From Phycisphaeraceae bacterium (lineage in GTDB: Bacteria > Planctomycetota > Phycisphaerae > Phycisphaerales > Phycisphaeraceae), in the NCBI GenBank assembly GCA_020850375.1, contig JADZET010000211.1, positions 1 through 6,725 on the forward strand: a stretch of DNA of 6,725 nucleotides. The letters run 5' to 3'. Position numbers and translations under genes: made by a program. Under the pieces are notes generated by a model that was not told where the DNA came from, did no database searches, and saw only the letters and a list, made by a program, of their open reading frames with translations. Of this stretch, positions 1-6,725 are shown in pieces. The stretch's first letter is position 1. Every line of letters begins with the position of its first letter.

Positions 1-2
1 AG

Positions 3-731
3 GCGACGGCGGAGGCGCCGGCGGGGATCTGCGGGCCGATCGGGCCGACGGAGCAGTTGCCGCTGGTGGCGCGGCTGGTCAATGCGCTGGGGATCAACCT
101 GCGGCACGCGCACTTCTGGGGGATGGACGAGTGGGTTCAGCAAGGCAAGCCGGTGGCGACGGATCACCCGCTGAGCTTCGCCAAGGCGGACCTGGACATG
201 TGCTTCAATCGCATCCAGCCCGAGCTGCGGATGCCGGCGGAGAACCTGCATTTCCCGACGGGCGACCTGGCGGCATATACGCGGAGCTATGACGTGGTGC
301 GGTGCGTGGTGATGCAGGGCGGGCAGGGCGAGGTCAAGCATTGGGCCTTCAACGATCCGCCGCGGCGGGAGGGGGCGTACAAGGACGCGCCGCCCTCGCC
401 GGCCGAGTACCGCAAGCTCTCGGCCCGCGTGACGGACCTGCACCCGATGACGATCATCCAGAACGCCCGCACCAGCGGGGGCGGGCAGGTGGCGCTGGTG
501 CCGACGCAGGCCGCGACGGTCGGGCCGGTCGAGACGTGGAAAGCCCAGCGTGTGAGCATCTGGCACGCGGGCATGCACGACAATCCCTTTGGCATGCGGC
601 TGACGGCGCTGATGATCAGCAAGAAGATCGCGGATAGCTCGTGCCCGATGTCGCTCTTGGCGGAGCATCCGGATGTGCAGTTCAATTATTTTCGGCCGGC
701 GGTTGGGAGCTGTGAGGCGGAGATGCATTGA
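3..731 (+). CDS. Glucosamine-6-phosphate deaminase/isomerase-like protein (NagB type), 5' end missing
   Basis: The reading frame is open from the left edge, so the true start lies outside the window; 242 codons plus TGA are visible. The family catalyses aldose-ketose isomerisation/deamination of glucosamine 6-phosphate in cytosolic amino-sugar metabolism. Supporting motifs are HFWGMDEWV (about visible residues 37-45), matching the FxMDE motif of NagB with its catalytic Asp, followed by [17 protein letters not shown] and then [15 protein letters not shown], which aligns with the NagB loop GGVGNDGHIAFNEP. The C-terminal part ([38 protein letters not shown]) resembles a NagB-like subgroup I associate with planctomycetes and Bacteroidetes. 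In the loop, the NagB Asp141 position reads Val and Glu148 reads Asp, while His143 is kept, so the exact reaction is uncertain. A TTG at 57 is internal to QLPLVARL and is not a start. The gene converges on the DUF4037 gene. Confidence 0.85.
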   Translation, partial: ATAEAPAGICGPIGPTEQLPLVARLVNALGINLRHAHFWGMDEWVQQGKPVATDHPLSFAKADLDMCFNRIQPELRMPAENLHFPTGDLAAYTRSYDVVRCVVMQGGQGEVKHWAFNDPPRREGAYKDAPPSPAEYRKLSARVTDLHPMTIIQNARTSGGGQVALVPTQAATVGPVETWKAQRVSIWHAGMHDNPFGMRLTALMISKKIADSSCPMSLLAEHPDVQFNYFRPAVGSCEAEMH

Positions 732-734
732 GGA

Positions 735-771
735 GGGGTACGGGGTACAGGGTCTGGGGTCTGGGGTAGGG
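735..771 (+). repeat. Tract of six G-runs between convergent genes (possible G-quadruplex)
   Basis: Six runs of three or four G (735-738, 742-745, 750-752, 756-759, 763-766, 769-771) are separated by 2 to 4 bases. The unit GGGGTCT is repeated, and GGGGTAC occurs twice. The tract starts three bases after the stop codon of the isomerase gene and lies between two convergent genes, so it would be in the 3' end of the plus-strand transcript. Runs this close together meet the usual rule for an intramolecular G-quadruplex; whether it forms or stops transcription is inference. Confidence 0.5.
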
Positions 772-826
772 AAGACATGAGCCGCGGGGCGCGGTTGTGT
801 CCGGCGGTTGTTTGTTGGCTGGGGGG

Positions 827-1894
827 TTAGCTTCGGGCATAGACCGCCGCGAAACGTCTGCCTTGTCGAGCGTCGATCAGAACGTCGTCGTTGGTCAGCC
901 ACTGATCACAGGCGCCCTGGATCGGGAGCGAACGCAGGTCGGAGGGCAAGCTCCGTCGCAGCTTCGCCACCACGTCGCGGAGGGAGAAGCTCACTTGTCC
1001 CCGGGCGCCGGGGTCGGGTGGAAGGAGAGCCGCCTTGGACGTGATGCCCAGACGATTGTGTTCCCGAACGAGCAGGCGGATGGCGGCCTCCACCGTGGAA
1101 CGCGTCTGACCCGGATCGCGGGCGGCGACCAGTTCCTTCAGGAGCGGCCCGAGTCGGCGCGCCAGCGGCAAGGAGTGAAATTCGCGTCCGATCCATTTCA
1201 GGGTGCCGGGCCGGTACCGGCCGCTTAGGAGGAAGGCCAGATCCATCAGCCGATCGACGATCCGCTGGAGCGTCAGGTGGGCGGAAAGCAGCTCACCACG
1301 GGCCACAGAGAGGCCGACCAGATCCAGGTGCCAGTGCAGGTTGTCCCACGCGTAGAACAGCTTGAATCGCCAGATCGGGTTGGGCAGGTACGCCACGCGC
1401 TGCCGGAGTCTGGCCCATCGTCGGCCTGGGTCTCGGAAGAGTCTGCCGCGCGTGAACTCCAGGAGCTTTTGTTCCGGGATGCACAACCACTCGATGCGCC
1501 GGGGCGGGAAGTGGTCCATGCCAAACTGGAAGCGCAGATAACGCTCAAAGGTGGTGACCTCGACATTCGGCTCGCCGTCAGACGCGGGAATCATCCCCAG
1601 ACCCGGTACTCGTTTGAACCTCGTCGGGAAACCCATGAACCAGCTCGGCAGCCGCTTGCCCAGGCAACGCCGCAGCGCGTCCGCATGGCGGAACTCATCA
1701 TCCGGCAGCCACAGGAGGCACCGACAGCCCCACTCGTGGTCTTGTGAGAAGGCATCATCGTGCCCGAGCACGTCCGATCCGAAGCCGATCAGCCCGGCCG
1801 CATAGCGGCCACGCAACGAGGGGCGGCAAATCTCGATCACCGGGGCGATGGCCTCCTCGAAGAAACGCCCCGCCAGTTGCATGCCCTTGACCAT
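827..1894 (-). CDS. DUF4037 domain protein (nucleotidyltransferase-like)
   Basis: A 355-residue protein recognised as a DUF4037 family member. The N-terminus (MVKGMQLAGRFFEEAIAPVI) has the family's usual opening. It is followed by YAAGLIGFGSDVLGHDDAFS (about residues 31-50) and QDHEWGCRCLLWL (51-63), which form the GS...DH[DE]xG signature resembling the active site of the nucleotidyltransferase fold. The second acidic position is Glu54 (DHEW), where Asp is common. The C-terminal half is helical, with the segment AWDNLHWHLDLVGLSVARGELL. The biological substrate of the family is not known to me. A GTG at 1912 would add six residues, but the ATG at 1894 has GGAG at 1902-1905 with a 7-base spacer and gives the family-like start, so I chose it. 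It stops at TAA 827-829 and converges on the isomerase gene. Confidence 0.85.
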   Translation of the reverse strand: MVKGMQLAGRFFEEAIAPVIEICRPSLRGRYAAGLIGFGSDVLGHDDAFSQDHEWGCRCLLWLPDDEFRHADALRRCLGKRLPSWFMGFPTRFKRVPGLGMIPASDGEPNVEVTTFERYLRFQFGMDHFPPRRIEWLCIPEQKLLEFTRGRLFRDPGRRWARLRQRVAYLPNPIWRFKLFYAWDNLHWHLDLVGLSVARGELLSAHLTLQRIVDRLMDLAFLLSGRYRPGTLKWIGREFHSLPLARRLGPLLKELVAARDPGQTRSTVEAAIRLLVREHNRLGITSKAALLPPDPGARGQVSFSLRDVVAKLRRSLPSDLRSLPIQGACDQWLTNDDVLIDARQGRRFAAVYARS

Positions 1895-1901
1895 GAGGGA
1901 G

Positions 1902-1905
1902 CTCC
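1902..1905 (-). promoter_or_regulatory. Ribosome binding site deciding the DUF4037 start
   Basis: Read on the minus strand, GGAG sits seven bases before the ATG at 1894. The alternative GTG at 1912 has no such sequence upstream. This, together with the family-typical N-terminus, favours the shorter protein. Confidence 0.6.
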
Positions 1906-1946
1906 ATTTCACGCGAGGGATGTCGTGCCATGAACTTGATTGTCCC

Positions 1947-1960
1947 TGACCTGCAGGTCA
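1947..1960. promoter_or_regulatory. 14-bp perfect palindrome upstream of the DUF4037 gene (candidate operator)
   Basis: TGACCTGCAGGTCA is its own reverse complement. It lies about 52 bases upstream of the DUF4037 start codon, in the 176-bp gap between the PHP gene and the DUF4037 gene, where a dimeric regulator would be expected to bind. About 0.4 such perfect 14-mers are expected by chance in a random sequence of this length, so position is the main argument. I could not place a convincing promoter around it. Confidence 0.3.
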
Positions 1961-2070
1961 TTAACAGGATCGGCCTGTCGCTGCTCTCTTGCCGCCTGAA
2001 GAACGGCTCGTGACACATGCTGCGGCGGCGATGAGAAGCAGTGAGGGCAAGAGGGAATGAGGCCCGGGGG

Positions 2071-2982
2071 TTAGTTTTTCTCGATGAAGAACGGCTGCGT
2101 CCAGGCGAATTGTTCGCCCCGGCCCCAGCATTCGAAGCGGACGTAGGCGGCGTCGGAGGGCACTTTCACCTGGAGTTCGGCTCCGTCGGCGGTGGCGAAG
2201 CGTTTGCCGACCTGCTGGAGGGCAATGATGCGCTGGGCGTTGTCGGCCCGGAGGGTGATGGTGTCACCTTCGGCGCGGATGTCGGAGATGACCACGCCGG
2301 TGGAGGCGTAGAAACGGCCGGCGACGAGGGCATCCAGGACGGCGTCGGGGGAGTGGTCGGTGACGTAGGCGACGTTCCAGCCGAGCTCGACGTCGAAGGG
2401 GGCGTGGCTGTCGTCGTTGGCGAAACCCCAGAGGCGCCGGCCGGCGGAGAGGAGCATGTCCCACTTGTCCAGGGCGTAGGCGCTGCCGTCGAGCCGGCCG
2501 ATCACGCCGTTGTAGATCTCCAGGCCGACGCAGCCGACCCATTCGGACATCTTGGCCAGGGGGCAGTGGTCGAATCGGCTCTCCCAGTTGGGGTGGTTGA
2601 CGATGACAAAGCCGCGGTCGGCCAGGGCGTCGTTGATGACGGCCTGACGCAGCGGGCGGGGCTCGATCCTCGCGCGGGCGTTGACGTGCAGGAGGTGCGG
2701 GCCGCGGGCGGTGATCTCGTTGCCGGGGATCAGGATCATGCCGCGAGGGTCGAGCGAGGCGTAGTCGGGCTCGGAGGTGACGACGTCGTGGTCCGAGAGC
2801 ATGAGGAAGCCGTAGCCACGCCGGGCGTAATCGTCGATCACCTCCTGCCGGGGGCGCGAGCCGTCGGAGAAGGTGGTGTGGGTGTGGAGGTTGCCCCGGA
2901 GCCACCCCCGGAAGTTTTTGTTGGTGGTCTGAGGTGACGCAAAGGATGCCTGGGCGTAGGGATTGAGGATGTTCATGGGCAT
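2071..2982 (-). CDS. PHP-domain metal-dependent phosphoesterase
   Basis: A 303-residue protein with the complete metal-binding set of the PHP (polymerase and histidinol phosphatase) superfamily. Visible motifs are NLHTHTTFSDG (His33, His35, Asp40), SDHD (Asp64, His65), NEIT (Glu89), HLLHVNA (His99), NHPNW (His130), GLEIYNG (Glu155) and NDDSHAP (Asp191, His193). Such proteins hydrolyse phosphoesters with a cluster of two or three metal ions; the substrate cannot be read from sequence. Residues from about 225 form a beta-rich C-terminal tail (ITLRADNAQRIIALQQVG). No signal peptide is evident. Starts at 3015 (MTALLRTK), 2982 (MPMNILNPY) or 2976 (MNILNPY) are possible and none has a good Shine-Dalgarno sequence. 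The frame stays open much further upstream, but that part is antiparallel coding shadow of the sigma-DUF1835 gene. A candidate promoter at 3046-3073 supports a start at 3015 or 2982. Confidence 0.88.
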   Translation of the reverse strand: MPMNILNPYAQASFASPQTTNKNFRGWLRGNLHTHTTFSDGSRPRQEVIDDYARRGYGFLMLSDHDVVTSEPDYASLDPRGMILIPGNEITARGPHLLHVNARARIEPRPLRQAVINDALADRGFVIVNHPNWESRFDHCPLAKMSEWVGCVGLEIYNGVIGRLDGSAYALDKWDMLLSAGRRLWGFANDDSHAPFDVELGWNVAYVTDHSPDAVLDALVAGRFYASTGVVISDIRAEGDTITLRADNAQRIIALQQVGKRFATADGAELQVKVPSDAAYVRFECWGRGEQFAWTQPFFIEKN

Positions 2983-3045
2983 GAGAAGGGCTTTCGTGCG
3001 GAGAAGGGCGGTCATGCGCCCGGCCAGGAGGGTGAAGGTCGACGC

Positions 3046-3073
3046 ATGATATCCCACGGCTGAGCGCCGACAA
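3046..3073 (-). promoter_or_regulatory. Candidate sigma-70 promoter for the PHP gene
   Basis: On the minus strand, TTGTCG (3068-3073) and TATCAT (3046-3051) are separated by 16 bases. The -10 matches the consensus at 5 of 6 positions and the -35 at 4 of 6. It lies in the 121-bp gap after the sigma-DUF1835 stop codon and would start transcription near 3039, just upstream of the possible start codons at 3015 and 2982. Predicted by eye only. Confidence 0.35.
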
Positions 3074-3103
3074 GAGCGGAGGGCGGGCTGGTTTTTCACG
3101 GCA

Positions 3104-4111
3104 TCACGGCGCAGGCTGCAGACGCCGCTGGGTGACATTCCATCGCCAGGCGGGCTCGTCGGGCGAGAGGTGAACGCCTCCGAGCCAACGGTCGAGGGGG
3201 TTGAGCGCGACGTAGTCGGCGTCGCCGCGCTGGACCGTGCGGCCGATGTCGGTGAGGGTGATGCGGGCGCGGGCCATGGCGGCGTCGAAGCTGTCGTGGG
3301 CATCGGGCGCGGGTATGGCGACGGGGCGATCGATCGTGACCAGCGGTTGCGGGCCTTGGGCCAGACGTTTGACGTAGACCCAGAAGGTGGCGTCGCCCAT
3401 GAAGACGGCTTGCTCGGCGGCTGTGTCGTGTCGAAAGAGCTCGACGCCGGTGTGTGGTACGTCAACGACGGCGTCGAGGATCTGTTGCTCGGTGCGACCC
3501 AGGCCGTTGCGTGTTGAGGGGAACTGCTGGAGGTGGCGGCACAGGGCGGCGGCGAGGAAGGGCAGTTCAGAGGTGTCGCGTTGGAGCACTTCTTCAATCT
3601 TCCGGGGGTCGGGTGAGGTGAAGGCGGCCCAGGCGCGCCGGCCCAGGTCGAGCATCGCTTCGGTGATCGGCTGGCGTGTGTCGAGGAGCGATACGAGCTG
3701 GTCGGGGGTCAGCTCGCCCAGGCCGTGGAAGTCCGGCATGCCGGGATATTCGCCGATGCAGACGAGGCTGAGGGTCACGCCCTGGGCCCCGCGCTCGGCC
3801 AGGCGGGCCAGGTGACGGATCAGGATGAGCTGGTCGTACAGGTCATGCTCGAACCAGAGCACCAGCTCGTCGTGGCCGGTGTAGGCGTCGAATGCCTCGT
3901 CCCAGAGACGCAGCGTTTCGAGATTGCGTTCAAAGTCGAACCAGCCGCAGGTGGTGAGGAACTCGGTCCGGGTCTTGCGCCAGGCAGCGTCGTCCAGGCC
4001 GGTGGGGCAGGGACCCTCGTGCAGGACGTCGGCCCAGACAGCCAGATGGCCCGGGACGCCGCCGGCTTTGAGAGAGTGCATGGTTGAGTGTCCGTTGGCC
4101 ACGTGAAGCAT
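3104..4111 (-). CDS. Possible separate DUF1835 product from an internal start
   Basis: This is the in-frame 3' part of the sigma-DUF1835 gene, listed separately because its ATG at 4109-4111 has a consensus Shine-Dalgarno sequence (AAGGAGG, 4117-4123, 5-base spacer). The 335-residue product would begin MLHVANGHST, which is the normal N-terminus of stand-alone DUF1835 proteins, and would lack all of the sigma factor. The sequence shows the start signal and the domain boundary; that it is used is inference. Confidence 0.4.
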   Translation of the reverse strand: MLHVANGHSTMHSLKAGGVPGHLAVWADVLHEGPCPTGLDDAAWRKTRTEFLTTCGWFDFERNLETLRLWDEAFDAYTGHDELVLWFEHDLYDQLILIRHLARLAERGAQGVTLSLVCIGEYPGMPDFHGLGELTPDQLVSLLDTRQPITEAMLDLGRRAWAAFTSPDPRKIEEVLQRDTSELPFLAAALCRHLQQFPSTRNGLGRTEQQILDAVVDVPHTGVELFRHDTAAEQAVFMGDATFWVYVKRLAQGPQPLVTIDRPVAIPAPDAHDSFDAAMARARITLTDIGRTVQRGDADYVALNPLDRWLGGVHLSPDEPAWRWNVTQRRLQPAP

Positions 4112-4789
4112 GGCATCCTCCTTGTCCGTGGTGGCATGTTGGCTGTGCGCGGCATGGATGCGACGGCGTTCGTCAAAGACCTCGGCGACGGCGGCAAGAT
4201 CTGAAGGATCCACGCCGGTGCTCGGCGCGATGGCCTGCCGGAGCTTGCCGCGTGCTCGGGAGATCCACGCGCGAACGGTGCCGATCGGGACGTTCATGCG
4301 GTCGGCGATGCGCTGGTGATCCAGACCATCGAGGTGATAGAGCGTCATGGGCAGGCGATACCGGGCCGGCAGGGCCGCGATCGCGGCCTGAAGTTCGCTG
4401 AGCCATTCGCGGGCGTGCAGCGGATCGCCGGGCGCCGGTGTCTTGCGAACCCGATGGGCGGTCGGAATCTGCTCGCCGGGGTCATCGGCTAGCGCGGATT
4501 CACGCAGACGGCCCAGATGGCGGGCCACGTCGATCGCAACCGCGAAGGCGATTCGACGCACCCATCCGCCAAAGCGGAGGGGATCGGCCAGCATGTCCAG
4601 GTTGGTGTAGGCGCGAAGGAAAGCCTCCTGGGCCGCGTCCTCGGCCAGGTGGACATCGCCGAGGACCGAATGGGCCACCGCTTGGACCGCCGCGTGGTGT
4701 CGCTCGGCCAGGCCCGTGAAATACGCCTTACGACCCGCCAGGACCTGGCGGACATCGCTGGCGTCAAGCAGTTCGGGGGCATCGGACAT
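3104..4789 (-). CDS. ECF-type sigma factor fused to a DUF1835 protein
   Basis: A 561-residue protein. Residues about 23-94 are sigma-70 region 2 (DVHLAEDAAQEAFLRAYTNL, then GGWVRRIAFAVAIDVARHLGR). Residues about 131-188 are region 4, with a helix-turn-helix (LDGLDHQRIADRMNVPIGTV, then RAWISRARGKLRQ). After a linker at 189-226, residues 227-561 form a complete DUF1835-type protein, with MLHVANGHST, WADVLHEGPCP and the C-terminal block ALNPLDRWLGGVHL. The C-terminal part is probably the DUF3658-like partner domain. The sigma part should direct RNA polymerase to particular promoters; the DUF1835 function is unknown. No anti-sigma gene is adjacent in the window. The frame extends to a TTG at 4945, but the 52 extra residues look like untranslated leader, so I start at the ATG at 4789. 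Codon 227 is an ATG preceded by AAGGAGG, so a separate 335-residue DUF1835 product is possible. Confidence 0.85.
   Translation of the reverse strand: MSDAPELLDASDVRQVLAGRKAYFTGLAERHHAAVQAVAHSVLGDVHLAEDAAQEAFLRAYTNLDMLADPLRFGGWVRRIAFAVAIDVARHLGRLRESALADDPGEQIPTAHRVRKTPAPGDPLHAREWLSELQAAIAALPARYRLPMTLYHLDGLDHQRIADRMNVPIGTVRAWISRARGKLRQAIAPSTGVDPSDLAAVAEVFDERRRIHAAHSQHATTDKEDAMLHVANGHSTMHSLKAGGVPGHLAVWADVLHEGPCPTGLDDAAWRKTRTEFLTTCGWFDFERNLETLRLWDEAFDAYTGHDELVLWFEHDLYDQLILIRHLARLAERGAQGVTLSLVCIGEYPGMPDFHGLGELTPDQLVSLLDTRQPITEAMLDLGRRAWAAFTSPDPRKIEEVLQRDTSELPFLAAALCRHLQQFPSTRNGLGRTEQQILDAVVDVPHTGVELFRHDTAAEQAVFMGDATFWVYVKRLAQGPQPLVTIDRPVAIPAPDAHDSFDAAMARARITLTDIGRTVQRGDADYVALNPLDRWLGGVHLSPDEPAWRWNVTQRRLQPAP
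4117..4123 (-). promoter_or_regulatory. Internal consensus Shine-Dalgarno sequence at the sigma/DUF1835 joint
   Basis: AAGGAGG on the minus strand, five bases before an in-frame ATG (4111). It lies inside codons of the fused protein (TDKEDAM). It is the strongest ribosome binding site in the window, better than the weak sequence before the ATG at 4789. Confidence 0.6.
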
Positions 4790-4892
4790 CGGATCGCACT
4801 CGGTGGCTACCTTGGACACTGTAACTAAAGGACGTTGGCTACCGCCCGGGCGCTGCACGGAGGTGAGACTTTGCCTTGTATTCGTGAAGATG

Positions 4893-4921
4893 ATTTGATT
4901 AGCAGCCACGACAGAACTCAA
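4893..4921 (-). promoter_or_regulatory. Weak candidate promoter for the sigma-DUF1835 gene
   Basis: On the minus strand, TTGAGT (4916-4921) and TCAAAT (4893-4898) are 17 bases apart, each matching the sigma-70 consensus at 4 of 6 positions. They lie in the locally AT-rich part of the gap upstream and would leave a leader of roughly 100 bases before the ATG at 4789. An ECF sigma factor might instead drive its own promoter with different boxes, which I cannot identify. Confidence 0.2.
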
Positions 4922-4941
4922 CGACTGCATTATCGCCCGCG

Positions 4942-4983
4942 TCAAGTGTCCGCGGTGGCGTGGCCGTTGGTGACGTGGAGCAC
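4942..4983 (-). pseudogene. Remnant of a second DUF1835 gene (5' end only)
   Basis: Thirteen codons from GTG 4983 to TGA 4942 read VLHVTNGHATADT. This closely matches the DUF1835 N-terminus of the fusion gene (MLHVANGHST): 7 of the first 10 residues are identical, counting GTG as a start makes it 8, and about 23 of 30 bases are identical, with most differences at third codon positions. It is in a different frame from the sigma-DUF1835 gene and begins 12 bases after the E2 stop codon. Allowing a frameshift after the Thr-10 codon, the next codons read RTLDAGD, beside HSLKAGG in the fusion; beyond that no similarity is visible. I read it as the decayed 5' end of a former DUF1835 gene. A very short chance match is the alternative. 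Confidence 0.5.
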
Positions 4984-4995
4984 GGGAGCGTCCCG

Positions 4996-4996
<1 letters not shown>
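4982..4996 (-). terminator. Small hairpin at the E2 stop codon (weak terminator candidate)
   Basis: A 6-bp stem (4982-4987 with 4991-4996) has a 3-base loop. It begins at the last base pair of the E2 stop codon. No T-run follows on the minus strand, so intrinsic termination is doubtful; it also overlaps the start of the DUF1835-like remnant. Confidence 0.2.

Positions 4997-6725
<1,729 letters not shown>

Noticed and set aside
1277..1747. Plus-strand open frames opposite the DUF4037 gene
   Set aside because: They have no recognisable domain, while the opposite strand carries a clear family match along its length.
2041..2937. 298-residue plus-strand open frame
   Set aside because: It is an antisense shadow of the PHP gene, with the same Gly/Val/Asp-rich composition and no domain.
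2983..3597. Long N-terminal extension of the PHP reading frame (to a start at 3597)
   Set aside because: It overlaps the 3' end of the sigma-DUF1835 gene on the same strand in another frame, and its sequence is low-complexity Ser/Pro/Thr with no domain. The PHP domain and a candidate promoter both lie downstream.
827..4789. DUF4037, PHP and sigma-DUF1835 genes as one undescribed system
   Set aside because: They share a strand but are separated by gaps of 121 to 176 bp, with a separate promoter candidate for PHP and no shared functional logic; co-orientation alone is not enough.
4790..4945. Start of the sigma-DUF1835 gene at TTG 4945 or ATG 4930
   Set aside because: The extra residues show no sigma-factor similarity and include the AT-rich candidate promoter; the ATG at 4789 begins a normal ECF N-terminus.
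4925..4946. TTGACG and GATAAT boxes on the minus strand as a promoter
   Set aside because: They are good hexamers but only 5 bases apart, far too close for a sigma-70 promoter.

Overview
The window is GC-rich, densely coding bacterial DNA. The gene content, the spacing, and the planctomycete-like NagB-type isomerase and ECF sigma-fusion proteins suggest a member of the Planctomycetota, perhaps of the Phycisphaerae. This is a judgement from protein style, not from a marker gene. No tRNA, rRNA, CRISPR array, transposase or phage gene is visible.

Layout from left to right: (1) the 3' part of a glucosamine-6-phosphate deaminase/isomerase-like gene on the plus strand, entering from the left edge; (2) a short convergent gap with a G-run tract; (3) a minus-strand DUF4037 (nucleotidyltransferase-like) gene; (4) a gap holding a 14-bp perfect palindrome; (5) a minus-strand PHP-domain metal-dependent phosphoesterase gene with a plausible promoter of its own; (6) a minus-strand gene in which an ECF-type sigma factor is joined in frame to a DUF1835 protein, with a near-perfect Shine-Dalgarno sequence and ATG exactly at the joint; (7) a 206-bp gap containing what looks like the broken 5' end of a second DUF1835 gene; (8) a minus-strand dihydrolipoamide acetyltransferase (pyruvate dehydrogenase E2) gene; (9) a 303-bp divergent intergenic region; (10) the first 54 codons of a plus-strand pyruvate:ferredoxin (flavodoxin) oxidoreductase gene (nifJ), leaving at the right edge.

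The clearest functional link is between the last two genes. E2 belongs to the NAD-linked pyruvate dehydrogenase complex, and NifJ performs the ferredoxin-linked conversion of pyruvate to acetyl-CoA. They are transcribed away from each other from one shared region, which would suit reciprocal control, but no known operator could be identified there. The E2 gene has no E1 or E3 gene next to it in this window. The four minus-strand genes are separated by gaps of about 120 to 210 bp, so they are probably mostly independent units and not one tight operon.

The most unusual parts are the sigma-DUF1835 fusion with its internal translation start and the DUF1835-like fragment about 190 bp upstream of it. 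Together they suggest a local history of duplication, fusion and decay, and possibly two protein products from one gene. I do not see convincing evidence of a complete, undescribed multi-gene system.
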